Below the pieces are notes generated by a model. The model did not search any database. It was not told where the DNA came from and worked only from the letters and a program-made list of their open reading frames with translations. A program made the translations under genes and the position numbers. This document shows positions 29,585-40,206 of a DNA stretch of 64,000 nucleotides, in pieces. Source of the stretch: Macrostomum hystrix (lineage: Eukaryota > Platyhelminthes > Macrostomidae); the NCBI GenBank assembly GCA_950097015.1, contig CATNEN010000001.1, positions 18,232,501 through 18,296,500 on the forward strand, given 5' to 3'. How positions within the stretch are numbered: the stretch's first letter is position 1; each line of letters starts with the position of its first letter.

Positions 29585-31891
29585 AGTGGGTGCGGGTTTT
29601 GCAATCCGATGACCTGTCCTCAAGAGAGAAAGGGAGTGTGGGAATGGCGATAGAGTTAGAAGTCGTACCGCAAAGCCTCGCGATTTATCGCGGGGAGAGG
29701 GATGAAGGGAGAGACAGTGGATGCAGGGAGTGGTCCTCTCGGCCTCAGGCTGGCCAGTCCCACTCAACCCATAGGCCACAGGCATGACTGCCGTGCCTAC
29801 CCCAAGCAGTGCTCGAAACCGGCTGAAAGTCTAATGAGGTGTTGGACTACCCGAAAGCAGATAGGACAGGGCTAGAGAGCCTACTGTCGTCAGTAGCATG
29901 TAAATAACTGACTCCTAACCTTGGTAGCAGTGGTCGACTCGGCCTAGGCTCTTGTCATAGAAATGCGGAAAGGCTATTGGCGAAGCGGAAAATGATCTAG
30001 GGTAGCGCCACCACCCAATGCGCCTACGTTGCCACCGCAGATATTTGGGAACTTGGGTCCCCGGAGTACACAGCTCCTAGTTTATCACACAGATCTAGAC
30101 AAGCCGAAAAATAGGGCATTCTGTAACTTCCGTTTTAGACTAGGGCGAAGACCCCAGAATGAATCGAGACACGCCTCAACAGGGGATTCCTGAAACTGCG
30201 CTACAGTGGTCTAGAAAGGTGGTACTCCGAACTCGAATGAGAAACCCATAGCCGGAATCCTACTCATGAGGCATTGGACACATGCTGTACATTAGACTGC
30301 AGCCTACACATTAAGTAACTAGCAAATCCGAGTCTGTGTGAGTTGAGGAAAACAGAGGCAGGAGAGATTAGGCTGAACACTGGCTGAGTGATTATGCAAG
30401 CGTAAGGTTAAAAGGCCATCACCCCCCACTTCCCTGGCGGTAGAAGCGAGAGGGGGAAACAGAAGGGAAACTCAATTGGCAGGGGAGCTTGACACGCACT
30501 CCCAGATCCGCCAGGAAATGGGGAAAACCCGCCAGGGAATTCCCCACCCCTGGACAGAATGAAACACGTGCTACACTCCGCATCTTACTTGCACATCCCT
30601 AGCTCCATATTACTCTCATGCGCGCTCACAATTGCCTTCCTGCCGCAGCTTTCAGCTCGGCTGTGCCAGAGCCCATTCCCCAAATAGATTAGCCACTCAT
30701 GGTAGAGGGCTGCCTAATGTGAAAATAAAGAGGAAATAACGGCATGGCGGAAAGATTTAAATTGTTATTAAATTTGGCCTAATGTTTTAATAATTGGCGA
30801 ATGAATAGTCCGTATATTAAGCCTCAAATCCTCAGCCCGTGCCCACTAATAGCCGCCTAATTAATAGAAAGCCCCTTAGGAGCAATGATCGCAAAAACCG
30901 CTGCGCGGGTTACTTATCTGGAGTCGCTTCGGCCGCGTGCTGCAATCCCGTTGATCTCGGGGAAGGGGGTGGGGTAAGACAGCAGAGACAGGGGAGGGAA
31001 GTGCTGTGAGTTGGCAGGGGCCAACACGCTTGGAGCTCAAGGCTCAATTTAAACGGCTCACCTAAAGAGGTGGCTCGCGCTCAGGGGGAAAGGGGACAGG
31101 CAATGGGCCTGCGCTAACTGTGGAGCTATGAGCTCTAGGGTCTATGCCCTAAGTGGATCTGGGGGACAAGTCCTGGGTCCGGTGGGATTCCGGCCCGGCA
31201 AAGGTAAACCGGCAGGGAGAAAGGGGAAGAGCCGGTGGGAGAAAAGAGGTCCTAGGGGGAGCAGCGCAGCGCGCTTGCTTAAATAGGCCTTGCAGCACGC
31301 CAACCCCGACATCCATCAAAACAACCCACATTCGCGCCAGCCTGTCATCGAGGAATTGAAGCGGCGATTGCCGCCCCAATTGCCCAATGAACCGGCGGCG
31401 GGAAACGACAGATGTCCTGCGCGAACAGCCGTCGGCAGTCAGCCAGCGATTGTTACTCCGCCGGGACAATGGGAAGCGCAGGCGCCGACCTGCCTACAGT
31501 GACATTTACGAGTATCTACGAGGGGGAGATCATAAAGTCGAGCTGGGCTCGAATACTGTAAAGAAGAGGGGACATGAAGAATTTAATGATCACTCATAAC
31601 GCGCGAGTGAGCCCCTATATCTGATCGCGGTTTGGAGGGGAATTATGACCTAAACTAGTTCATACAGTAACACTATGGCCGCGATCAGTCATTCCTACGG
31701 GGAGTCTAGACAACTCCGGAGAGAGAGGATTCGACAGCTACTTGATTCACCGCCGCCTCAAACCCGGCCCTAAGATTAATGATCTTGTTTGTGGCCAGCT
31801 GCTATGTGGGTCGCAATTATTAACTACTTAAAAAAATTGAAAAATTATGCTGGCTCACATTCCCACTCGATTCCCGCAGCACACTCCACAT
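29585..31891 (-). mobile_element. solo 2.3-kb LTR, second copy
   Basis: Aligns end to end with 26861-29171, including the TATTTAAG promoter motif and the terminal CACTCCACA. It is flanked by the direct repeat AAAACT. The unoccupied site, ttaagaaaactcttaaag, is present at 63560-63580 in the duplicated segment. Two extra bases lie between LTR and flank on each side (GA and TT). It is more diverged than the left LTR fragment, hence an older insertion. Confidence 0.75.
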
Positions 31892-31892
31892 T

Positions 31893-32172
31893 AAAACTCT
31901 TAAAGAATTTATTTTTCTAAACATATCGGCAGCATCCGAACCCCACAGAATTGCCGCACAGAACTGCTTTATTCCACGCCAGCCGGAATTATTATTACCC
32001 GACGAAATGTCGGTACTCATCTGCAGCTGAGTAGACTGTGTGCACATCAGGGCAAAGCAGCTTGCCAAGGGCTGCACGAATAGTTCTAGACTAGGTCGGG
32101 AGTCGAACCCAGGACCAGAGTCCGAGTGATCCAGAGTCCGACACCTTACTGACTGAGCTATCCGCCCTCATG
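31893..32172 (-). repeat. tRNA(Gln)-like SINE
   Basis: The minus strand starts gggcggatagctcagtcagt, with B box GGGTTCGACTCCCG and the body seen at 9512-9780. It has a 12-bp internal duplication (gagtccgagtgatcc) relative to 63572-63830. Confidence 0.75.
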
Positions 32173-32480
32173 GGCAACCTCTCCCCCTCCTCCTTCCCCC
32201 CCGTCACCTTCCTATCCCATATCCGAGGCCCACACCAGGAGCGCACCCTGGGCCCATGGGCTGGGCCCATGAGCTGCGATCGGCTAGCCCAGCTCACCTC
32301 ACCATGAGGGCACCCTGGCTAGGCGCATAATAAACGCATGAGCTGGGGCCGACTAGCCCGCGGCCATAGACTGGCGATCGGCTAGCCCAGCTCATCTCAC
32401 CATGCACCTAACGGCCGTGGACTAGCCTGCCCCAGCTCACCGTAAAAAATAGACGGCTAGCCCAGGTCACCTCACCGTGC
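32173..32480. repeat. GC-rich imperfect repeat block
   Basis: Repeated words gcgatcggctagcccagctc and acctcaccatg at 60-80-bp spacing. The first ~170 bp are also present at 63831-64000. No coding evidence; the ORF at 32482-32718 is only compositional. Confidence 0.5.
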
Positions 32481-32719
32481 CATGAGTCCGGCTAGACGAG
32501 TGCAGCTCATGAGCTCCCTGTGGGAACGTGAAGCGTGGGAACCCCATGATGAAGCGTGGTTGGCTCGGAGGGGTTGTTTACGCGAACTTGGGAACGAACT
32601 AGACGATGGTGCCATACATCCCTATTTGAGCGGGGGACAAAGGGGAACGAACTGTTTTTCCTCTTCCCACCAAAACTCGAATAGTAAAGAGCTCGTCAAG
32701 TCAAAACTTCAAATCTAAT

Positions 32720-34605
32720 TCTATATTCTATACTAGCTAGAATTGTTAAATAGGAACCTTTTTTATTAGCTCAAATAAGAACTGACAGGTAAGCTAAGTT
32801 TAGGTGCCCATGTCGGTTTAATATTTTCCTATTTGTAATAATGTATTGTAAGAGTTTGTGGCATGTCAAAATCAATCCATATTTGTTACTGCTGTATAAT
32901 AGTGTACATAGTTGGAAATTGCTGGTATTATAAATATTACTATCAATATTAATAGTAGTAATAGCTCATTAATGCTGCCTGCTAAACAAGCTTTTCATGC
33001 AGATCTAAACAGTGGCATACATAGCCTAGAAATCCATTCCAGGGGTCATTACTGTCTCGGGTGTCACGGCAAGCTCATGCTGATAATTTTCGCTAATTTT
33101 TGGTGCTCAGAATTCTGATGAGTAATTGTAATGGGGCTCCAACCCCTCAGCCACATAGATCGTCACAGCGTCACCTATCCTATATGCAGAGGATAGGCCA
33201 CCCTCTCCCATTCAAATGCACGCTCTCCTATTTCCCCTGTGTTAGGCAGATTTTTGGTAACCCATATGTTACCAGTAATGTTACCAGTATGTTGCCGGTA
33301 ACCCAACATATCAAGGTGTCAAATCTTAGATAGTCCAACTCTTAATCAGTGCACCCACACCTGCAGCCCGGAGAAATATGTAACATGCCCTGTGGCCTGT
33401 GACTATGACCTGCTAAGAGTGCCTTCAAGGAAGTGAATATTTCAGTCAAACCAATACAGAAAAGTTGCGACACAGACTACTAGATGAGGAGTAGTATCAA
33501 CTGTTAGCCGTTCTTACTCTGCATCTGGCGCAGGAGAAAAGGGGAATGACGGAGAGATCGGGAGAGAGCAGATGAAAAAAGCACTGTGGAAAGCGGCAGA
33601 ATTTGAATGTAATTGAAAGTTAGAAACAGGAACAGCCTCTATTTGTCAAAGTCAGTGTGTTAAATATAAGGAAAATGCCTGACCATAGCGGGCATGTCTC
33701 CTCGAGGCTGATGCAGAGAGGAGAATCTGAGAATCACATGGAATCGAGTCCTCGTTTAATTATTGGTATTAGCATGTAGCATTAATAGAATAGGACCATA
33801 TAGGACCAAAACACATGTTTATAAAAAATGAGGGCCATTGCATTTGAATTCACATTGAACTGTAACTTTCACAAAAGCAATCAATATTTTTATAGATATT
33901 AACTCACACGCTCGTCCAAAGAGTCGAGCTGCAGGCTGATAGTAGCTAGCTCTGAGAGCAAAAGTATTGCAGTAACTTGAGGCTTGCCTAGAACCAGACA
34001 ATGGCAGTTTGACAGCATAGACCTAGTCGTCCATTAGAGTCCATAATGTTGACAAGCGAACAGTCAGGCAGCAAGCAAGGCAGGCTGAAAATGTTTGTGG
34101 AAAATGTATTAATAATATCAATATTTAGTGCAAAAACTGAAAACCATGATTAAACTGTGATTACCTCTTTAAAAGTTGAAAAAACTCAAAGCTTGTGAAA
34201 TGTCTGCAGCATGTGTTTTGACTAGGGCCTGTTAAGAGTACCTTCAAGGAAATGAATATATCAGTCCCACTGGTAGCTATAGAATACTTAAATAGCTGTT
34301 CCAAGACCAAAAAATTCACCATGCCCATGCTAAATAATTCCTGAAGAAAAAGTTTCAAAGTAGAACTAATTTTCAAGTTAAGAATTCGAAATTGTATTTC
34401 ATGAAATTTTTATGCTTTTTCCTATTAATAGCAATGGTGACATGTTACAGTTTTGGATTTTCTAACTTGACCATTTTGTGGCCCTATAATATGGTATTAC
34501 TTGACATGCCTATAGACTCTCCAAAAATATATACTTTGCCAATGAAGAGTAGGTAAATAGTTCATGTGACAGACATGTGATTTACATATTGCTAAAAACT
34601 TAATT
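32720..34605. other. AT-rich intergenic stretch
   Basis: A ~60-bp dispersed repeat (ccttcaaggaantgaatat) is at 33395-33460 and 34225-34290, and a short ttaccagta array at 33255-33305. No exon was recognised. Confidence 0.4.
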
Positions 34606-34609
34606 TTAG

Positions 34610-36162
34610 ATGGGACCTACTAGCGGCAATGAATTTCTTCGAAAGAAAGGCTGTGCTAGTAAGTGTTTTATATACAGTAAGACTTAAAGGAATTGGGCAT
34701 TTCTGCACCTACTAACTTGGTTTTTGTTCAGAATTGTACAGCTGACTGGAAAAAAAGAAAAGGGCAGCTTTCTTAGTTTTCTAAAAAATGGGTGACTGCC
34801 TTAAAAACTTGGTAAATATGCTTTCATGGATAATGCTGGTTTGGGTATTAATTTTTCATTTTTTATTTAAACAGTTAATTCAGTAATGGTGTTGTTCTCT
34901 CCCCCAAGGTAAAGGGGAGATTAACTTAAGCATGGCCTCACTTTTAATTCTGCAGTTCTGGACAAAAGCCTAGTAGTGGAAATCTTGTTTAAATATTTTT
35001 AATATCACATACCTCTTCATTTCAGCTTGGACTTCAGCATTGCTAGAGAAGTATAGGGGTCTAAGTATAGCAAAAAAAAGAACGACTAAGAAAAGCTGCT
35101 AAAAATCGACCTCGCCCAATTAAAAGAATCATTCAGGACTTGGACAAACATAAAGAAACTTACATTGTTATTAGAATTACTGAACATGACAGAGCCAGTT
35201 ATTACTGTTCTAAAGATGTCACTGGCACTTTGAGTGGACAGGTCCAAGAAGCATGTAGTTCTATTGTTGATTTTATAAGAGCAGATAAGCAAGCGCAACA
35301 CAGGCTTCAAAATTTGCAGCAGCTTCCTCAAACAGAAGGAAAGTTTGAAGAAATTATTAAAAAGGGTGTTGTCTACATGCGCAAGGAGCTTAGTAAAATA
35401 GCTAAGGACGCTTATGAAAGGGCAGGCAACTCTGGTGCAATTCAATGGGCACTTATAGCTTCTGATTTAGCTACAGGTCAGAAGAAAGGGCCAGGACGTT
35501 TTATTCCCAACTTTTCTTCACCCCATAATCTTAACCAACAGCAATGTGTTGCACAATTTCAGGCAATTTCTGATCATGGTGAAGTGAAATTCTGGTCTCA
35601 TTCAGAATGGAATGAGAGAAATGTAGCACCTACAATTAGCACAGAAGGTACTCTGGCAAACCAAAATCAAGCATTGCTTGTTGGCATGCAAGGTACTAGT
35701 GCAAATGGTAATGATTCTGCAATAGTGGCTACACAGCAAAATGACTATGCTGCTGAGGCTGAGATAAGCCTCAATGAAGAATGTAGTCAAAGTACAGAAG
35801 CATCACAAAGTAATGTCAATGATATTACCAGTCTCAACAATACTACTTCAAAAATCAATAGTATTGACAATTTATTCCAAAATCCAGACGCTTATTTAGA
35901 AGACATTCATTTGCAGCAACTTAGAAGTTCTCAAAATCAAGTAATACATAGTCACCTACGTCTTGCTCAGTTTTCGCAGAATTATTACCCAGGTATGTTA
36001 TTGCCACAAGAAATACAGATATCTGAGTCTCAAGTAACTCCTCAGGTACCTTTACAATTTTCATTACCAAGCCTGTCACATATGACACAGCAAAGTGCTG
36101 CTGAAGAACATGTTATCTCACAACAGCCAAACAGTAGGACAGTCCATCTTTTTCCTAGATAG
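34610..36162 (+). CDS. plus-strand gene, unknown protein of ~390 residues
   Basis: Exon 34610-34658 (acceptor aattttag, ATG, donor GCTA|gtaagt) joins in phase to an exon with a good acceptor (ctcttcatttcag) at 35026. The joined frame reads TWTSALLEKYRGL and stops at a TAA about 25 codons on. The long frame (35071-36162, no ATG until far inside) starts at a run of eight A's (35072-35079), so removal of one A would fuse them. A weaker alternative acceptor after 35080 also keeps phase. The protein is basic at first (KKERLRKAAKNRPRPIKR), then a helical region (to about residue 170) with IQWALIASDLATGQKKG, and an Asn/Gln/Ser-rich C-terminal half like a transcription regulator. No family is recognised. 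A frameshift by assembly error or decay cannot be excluded. Confidence 0.55.
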
Positions 36163-37490
36163 ACTAGACTGCAAATTGTTAAATAAAACAGTCAGTATAT
36201 TGCACTTTATAGATGTGCTATTAAAATCAATGAGGATAATGTACATTGCACTCTTTAGAAGTGCTGTAAGCCTCAGTAGAAAGCTTTTTAATGTAGATTG
36301 ATATAGCTATTATGTGCTGTATTCATTTTAACCACTTGCATTTAACATAGTGCTGTGAAGCTAAAGTCTTAAAAATTGACCAAAGCTCTGAATACCTTGC
36401 ACTCAAAATCTATGGGCACTTCTGGAAACCTTCTCGCTTGGCAAAAATGGATAAAAATATAGGTAGGGTCAGCTGTCAACTCACTATTTAAATCTGAGAT
36501 CCATATTTGCCATCTGGTGTGCCTGATAATCTTTTGTATACAGCTATTTTGCTACTATACAAGGTGAGATCCTTGTGTTTTAGCATTATAAAATGTTTAC
36601 AATAGAGAGCCAATTCCAGTTAAAAAATTAACAATATCTATTATATTTTACATGTAAATCAAAAGCACACACTCCATTACAAAAAATATTTTCATATGTG
36701 TTCAATGTGGTCTATGACAACAACAGCAGCACTGATTATAGCTAGTTATGTCTTAATATAAATATTTATTCCATCCTTAAACTGAAAGAATTCCTCTAGC
36801 CAAATAGGGTTGTAATTGTAACATTTATTCCAAAAAATCATATATTAGCTAAATTTAAGCTAAGAAATTTGTTTCTTCATATAGGACTAGCTACTTCTGT
36901 TCTGTCCTCTTCAAAAGAGACTTTAATTTTTTAAAGATTCACATAGGGCATAGCTATAGCTATGCTATAGCAAATGTTTACAAAAAACTCACATAGATAA
37001 TTCACACAAGTGATATATATATGTGATCCTACATTAGTACTACTATTTGTTGTATCTGACTTTCCATCTAATTTTTTATATTAAAAATCGATTTTTAATG
37101 CAGAAAACAAATTATTTGTCCTTCTATACATTATATTAGATCATTGGTATAATAAAGTGCTTAATGTTACCAAACTTTAAAAGTTAAATTAAAACTTACC
37201 GAAATCAAAGAAAATATTGACGAATTTGATCAGGAAAATCAAGTATGAGTATCTTAAACAATAAAGCTACTAAGTGACAAAGTTTTGGAATATTCTTAGA
37301 AAAGAAAAACTCTTTTATGTGCCCGAAGAGGCCAGGTAATATTTGAACTGACAAACTCACCTATAACTTACATATACTGCTATAGCTACCTCACCGTTAG
37401 TTTACTGGTACAACACTTCCTTGAATCATGTTTGTTAATTTCCAAGAAACATAATTTGCGTGATTAACGAGTTTGGCAATACATAATTTC
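36163..37490. other. 3' flank and AT-rich interval
   Basis: Downstream of the 34.6-36.2 kb gene. No tandem array, ORF or SINE is supported until the GC-rich exon at 37493. Confidence 0.4.
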
Positions 37491-37492
37491 AG

Positions 37493-38595
37493 GCATCAAA
37501 GAAAAAGTCGGCCGGCCGGAAGAAGGGTCGGGCCGACGCCCGTCCTTTGCGGGCCCCGCCACGCCCCCCGACCCGCCCCGCGCCACCGCCAACGCCACCG
37601 TCATCGCCGCCACCGTCCAGGCCGGCCACCAGGGCTTCATATGCCCGGGTGGCCGGCGCTCCCCCCCCGATCCCGACTCAGCCTGCCCCTGCCCCAGTCC
37701 GCCCTCTTCTCCCCGCCCAACCCAACCTTCCAGCCCGCCCCATCCCTCCTCAACCCAACCCAGGCCCACAACCCACCCTCACCACCCCTGCCCCAGTCGG
37801 CCAACCGCCCCGTCCAGCCCGCCCCATCCCTCCTCAACCCAACCCAAGCCCACAACCCACCCTCACCACCCCTGCCCCAGTCGGCCAACCCCCCGTCCAG
37901 CCCGTCCCATCCCTCCCCAACCCAACCCAGGCCCAGCCCACCCTCCCCCCATCGCCAGCAGCAGCAGCAGAGTCGCCGCGGCCGCCCTCATCGGGGAGGC
38001 CGCAAGTGGCGCAGCTGGAAGATGAATGTGAGTTTCTGTGCCTTTATATAGTGTTGTTGACAGTGACCCTCCAAACTCTTTAAATTAATTCTTCAGTGCA
38101 GTCAATAGCAGAAATATGCATTTATTCGTTGATTCGGGGCTTTGGGATTTACAGCTTTAATCCCAGATCCCAAGTCCTTCTCTGATCCCAAATCCTTCTC
38201 CAAAATCCCACTTCGTCAGTTATCGACTTTATCATGCAATCATCCCCGTTCATTAGTTATCCCATTTCATGAGTTATCCCCGTTTATCAGTTATACAGTT
38301 ATACAGGATTGTACTAACAACCGTCCTTGCTCTATATTTTTTGTTTTAAAAATTTGCAGAGAGACAGCGTGCGAGCTTACCTGCTCTTGATGGAGCAGGT
38401 AAAACTTCGCTCGCTGTCGGCGTATTGTCGAGGGTGAGTTAACTTTTTGTCAATGTTAATTTCACAGCTAATGATGGAATTCTCTAAATCAATTCAATTG
38501 CCAGAAGGTCTTGTATTTTGCAGCAATTTCGGTTTCATGCCACCGCCGTGGCATTGCGGCCCGGGCGGGCCCGGTGGTGGGGGCATCGCTTTCTG
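37493..38595 (+). CDS. Pro-rich multi-exon gene, three exons visible
   Basis: Exons 37493-38027 (aatttcag, GAAT|gtgagt), 38360-38433 (atttgcag, CGAGG|gtgagt) and 38524-38595 (tattttgcag, TCTG|gtgagt). Exon 1 is GC-rich and open in two frames. One ends in Gln-rich, then RRGRPHRGG...RSWKMN, and joins phase 0. The other starts ASKKKSAGRKKGR, continues as a Pro/Ala repeat and ends QVAQLEDE, joining in phase 1 only if the acceptor lies four bases further on. Both give the same downstream frame: SVRAYLLLMEQVKLRSLSAY, then NFGFMPPPWHCGPGGPGGGG. A ~69-bp Pro-rich repeat (PSPPLPQSAN / PPQPNPGPQPTLTTPAPVGQ) occurs two to three times in exon 1. 5' and 3' ends are not found. It may be an RNA-associated low-complexity protein. 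Confidence 0.5.
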
Positions 38596-38599
38596 GTGA

Positions 38600-38870
38600 G
38601 TTCTGGCTATTCTGCCAACAAATAAATACGCTATTTTCTGTCTATGTGTGCCTGATCCTGTCTATCTGCCCTGCCCCTGCGTAAATCAGGCAATTTCATT
38701 GGCCACAAGTGTTAGAAAAAAGGAAGAAATGAGCTTCGCTTCCAGTCCAAATTTTAATTTTAGAATGTGACTAGCAATTAAGCCGCCCCGAGTTATTCAG
38801 TTATTCAAAAATTCGTCACAAACTAATTCGTCACTTCGTCAGATATCCTCTTCAGCAGCTATCCCCTTTC
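38600..38870. other. intron or 3' flank
   Basis: No further exon of the Pro-rich gene could be recognised. Confidence 0.3.
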
Positions 38871-39075
38871 ACCAGTTATCCCTCGTCTACAGTTATCCCA
38901 TATCGGCAGAAATCCCATTTCATCAGATAGCCCACTCCAGGAGTAATCCCACTTAACCTATTATCTTACTTCAGCAGTTCCAATGTCAGCAGTTATCTAA
39001 CTTCATCAGTAATTCAACTTCTGCAGTTTTCCCAGTGCAGCAGTTATCCCACTTCAGCAGTTATCCCACATAAGG
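38870..39075. repeat. degenerate 16-18-bp minisatellite
   Basis: Imperfect copies of cagttatcccacttca. Related single units are at 38210-38300. Confidence 0.7.
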
Positions 39076-39429
39076 GGTAGCAGGGGCCATCAGATTAGCG
39101 AGTTTAAAAAATATGTTTATCCAGACGCAAATGTATTTTATCTTCAAGGGCAATAAATTTCGAAGGTCCCAGCGAAAAAAGTAAATTTCTATGTGCATCC
39201 GTTTAAAAAAGACATCGCTTAGAAAAGTGGCCTTTAATATAATTTACAGTCTTTAAGTGCCGCGTCCTTCTACTCTAGTAGTCCTTGCAAATAACTACTA
39301 ATTTTGACTACTAACTAAACTTTTCCGTTTAGCTTCCAGTGCAGATGCTGCTATATAGGGGCCCTTTGACTAAACCCTTCTCACACCGAGCCAAACTAAC
39401 GACCGTTTAATTTATCGATCCTTCCAAAC

Positions 39430-39555
39430 CAAAAATATTTGTCAGTCATTTAACACCCACCCCATTCCCAAAACCCCATATTCGCGTGCGATTCGCTGTG
39501 ATTCATTTAATGACACCCACCCCATTTCCCAAACCCCATAATCGCGTGTCCTCTC
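39430..39555. repeat. ~70-bp tandem duplication
   Basis: atttaacacccaccccatt...aaccccatattcgcgtg is repeated once with few changes. No gene lies between 39075 and the Gypsy element at 39876. Confidence 0.6.
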
Positions 39556-39875
39556 TGTCTTGAGGCTCCTGGCTTGCCTATTATGGTGTCCTGCATATCA
39601 CACCATCTATTTAACACAAGACCAGAACAAAGACGCTCGTTCAGTCTCGACTCTCAAACTATTTTGTCATTAGACAGTGGACTTGTTGATTCTACTAAGA
39701 AAGAAAATTGTTTATCGAATCTAATAAACTTCAGTACATCTTTATTTTTATAACGTTGAGCTTTGCAAAGACTATCTGAGATTGAGAAAAACAGAAGAAC
39801 TCTGAGAAGAACATATTCTCATCGCATTCTCCCTAACTCTCCTCTTTATTAAAGACCAAGGAACAACTAAACATC

Positions 39876-40082
39876 TGTAGTGCAGTTGAGTGAGAAAGGA
39901 ACGTGGCCTCTTGGGCCGTATATTTGAGTTGTTATATAGTGCCGTCCAGTGCAGGCAGGCCGACGTGCAGTCCAGCCATGAGCGCATTACGCAACAGTGC
40001 GTGCATACATACAGTACGTGCCAAGAGCAGTGCACGTTGACTATGCCCGCGTGGGAGGGACAGGGCAACGCAGTGCACTACA
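39876..40082 (-). mobile_element. 3' LTR of the Gypsy element
   Basis: 207 bp, identical by eye to 44161-44367. The polypurine tract sits directly beside it at 40083-40094. Confidence 0.95.
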
Positions 40083-40206
40083 TCTCTCCCCCTCAGAGTA
40101 AAAAGGTCAAACGCGCGGCGCATTGAGTGGGTCTTGAAAAATCAGAACGCAAAAAAAACGCAAATAGTTCGCATGGAAAGATGCCTCTCAGGCCCTGTCA
40201 CTACAG

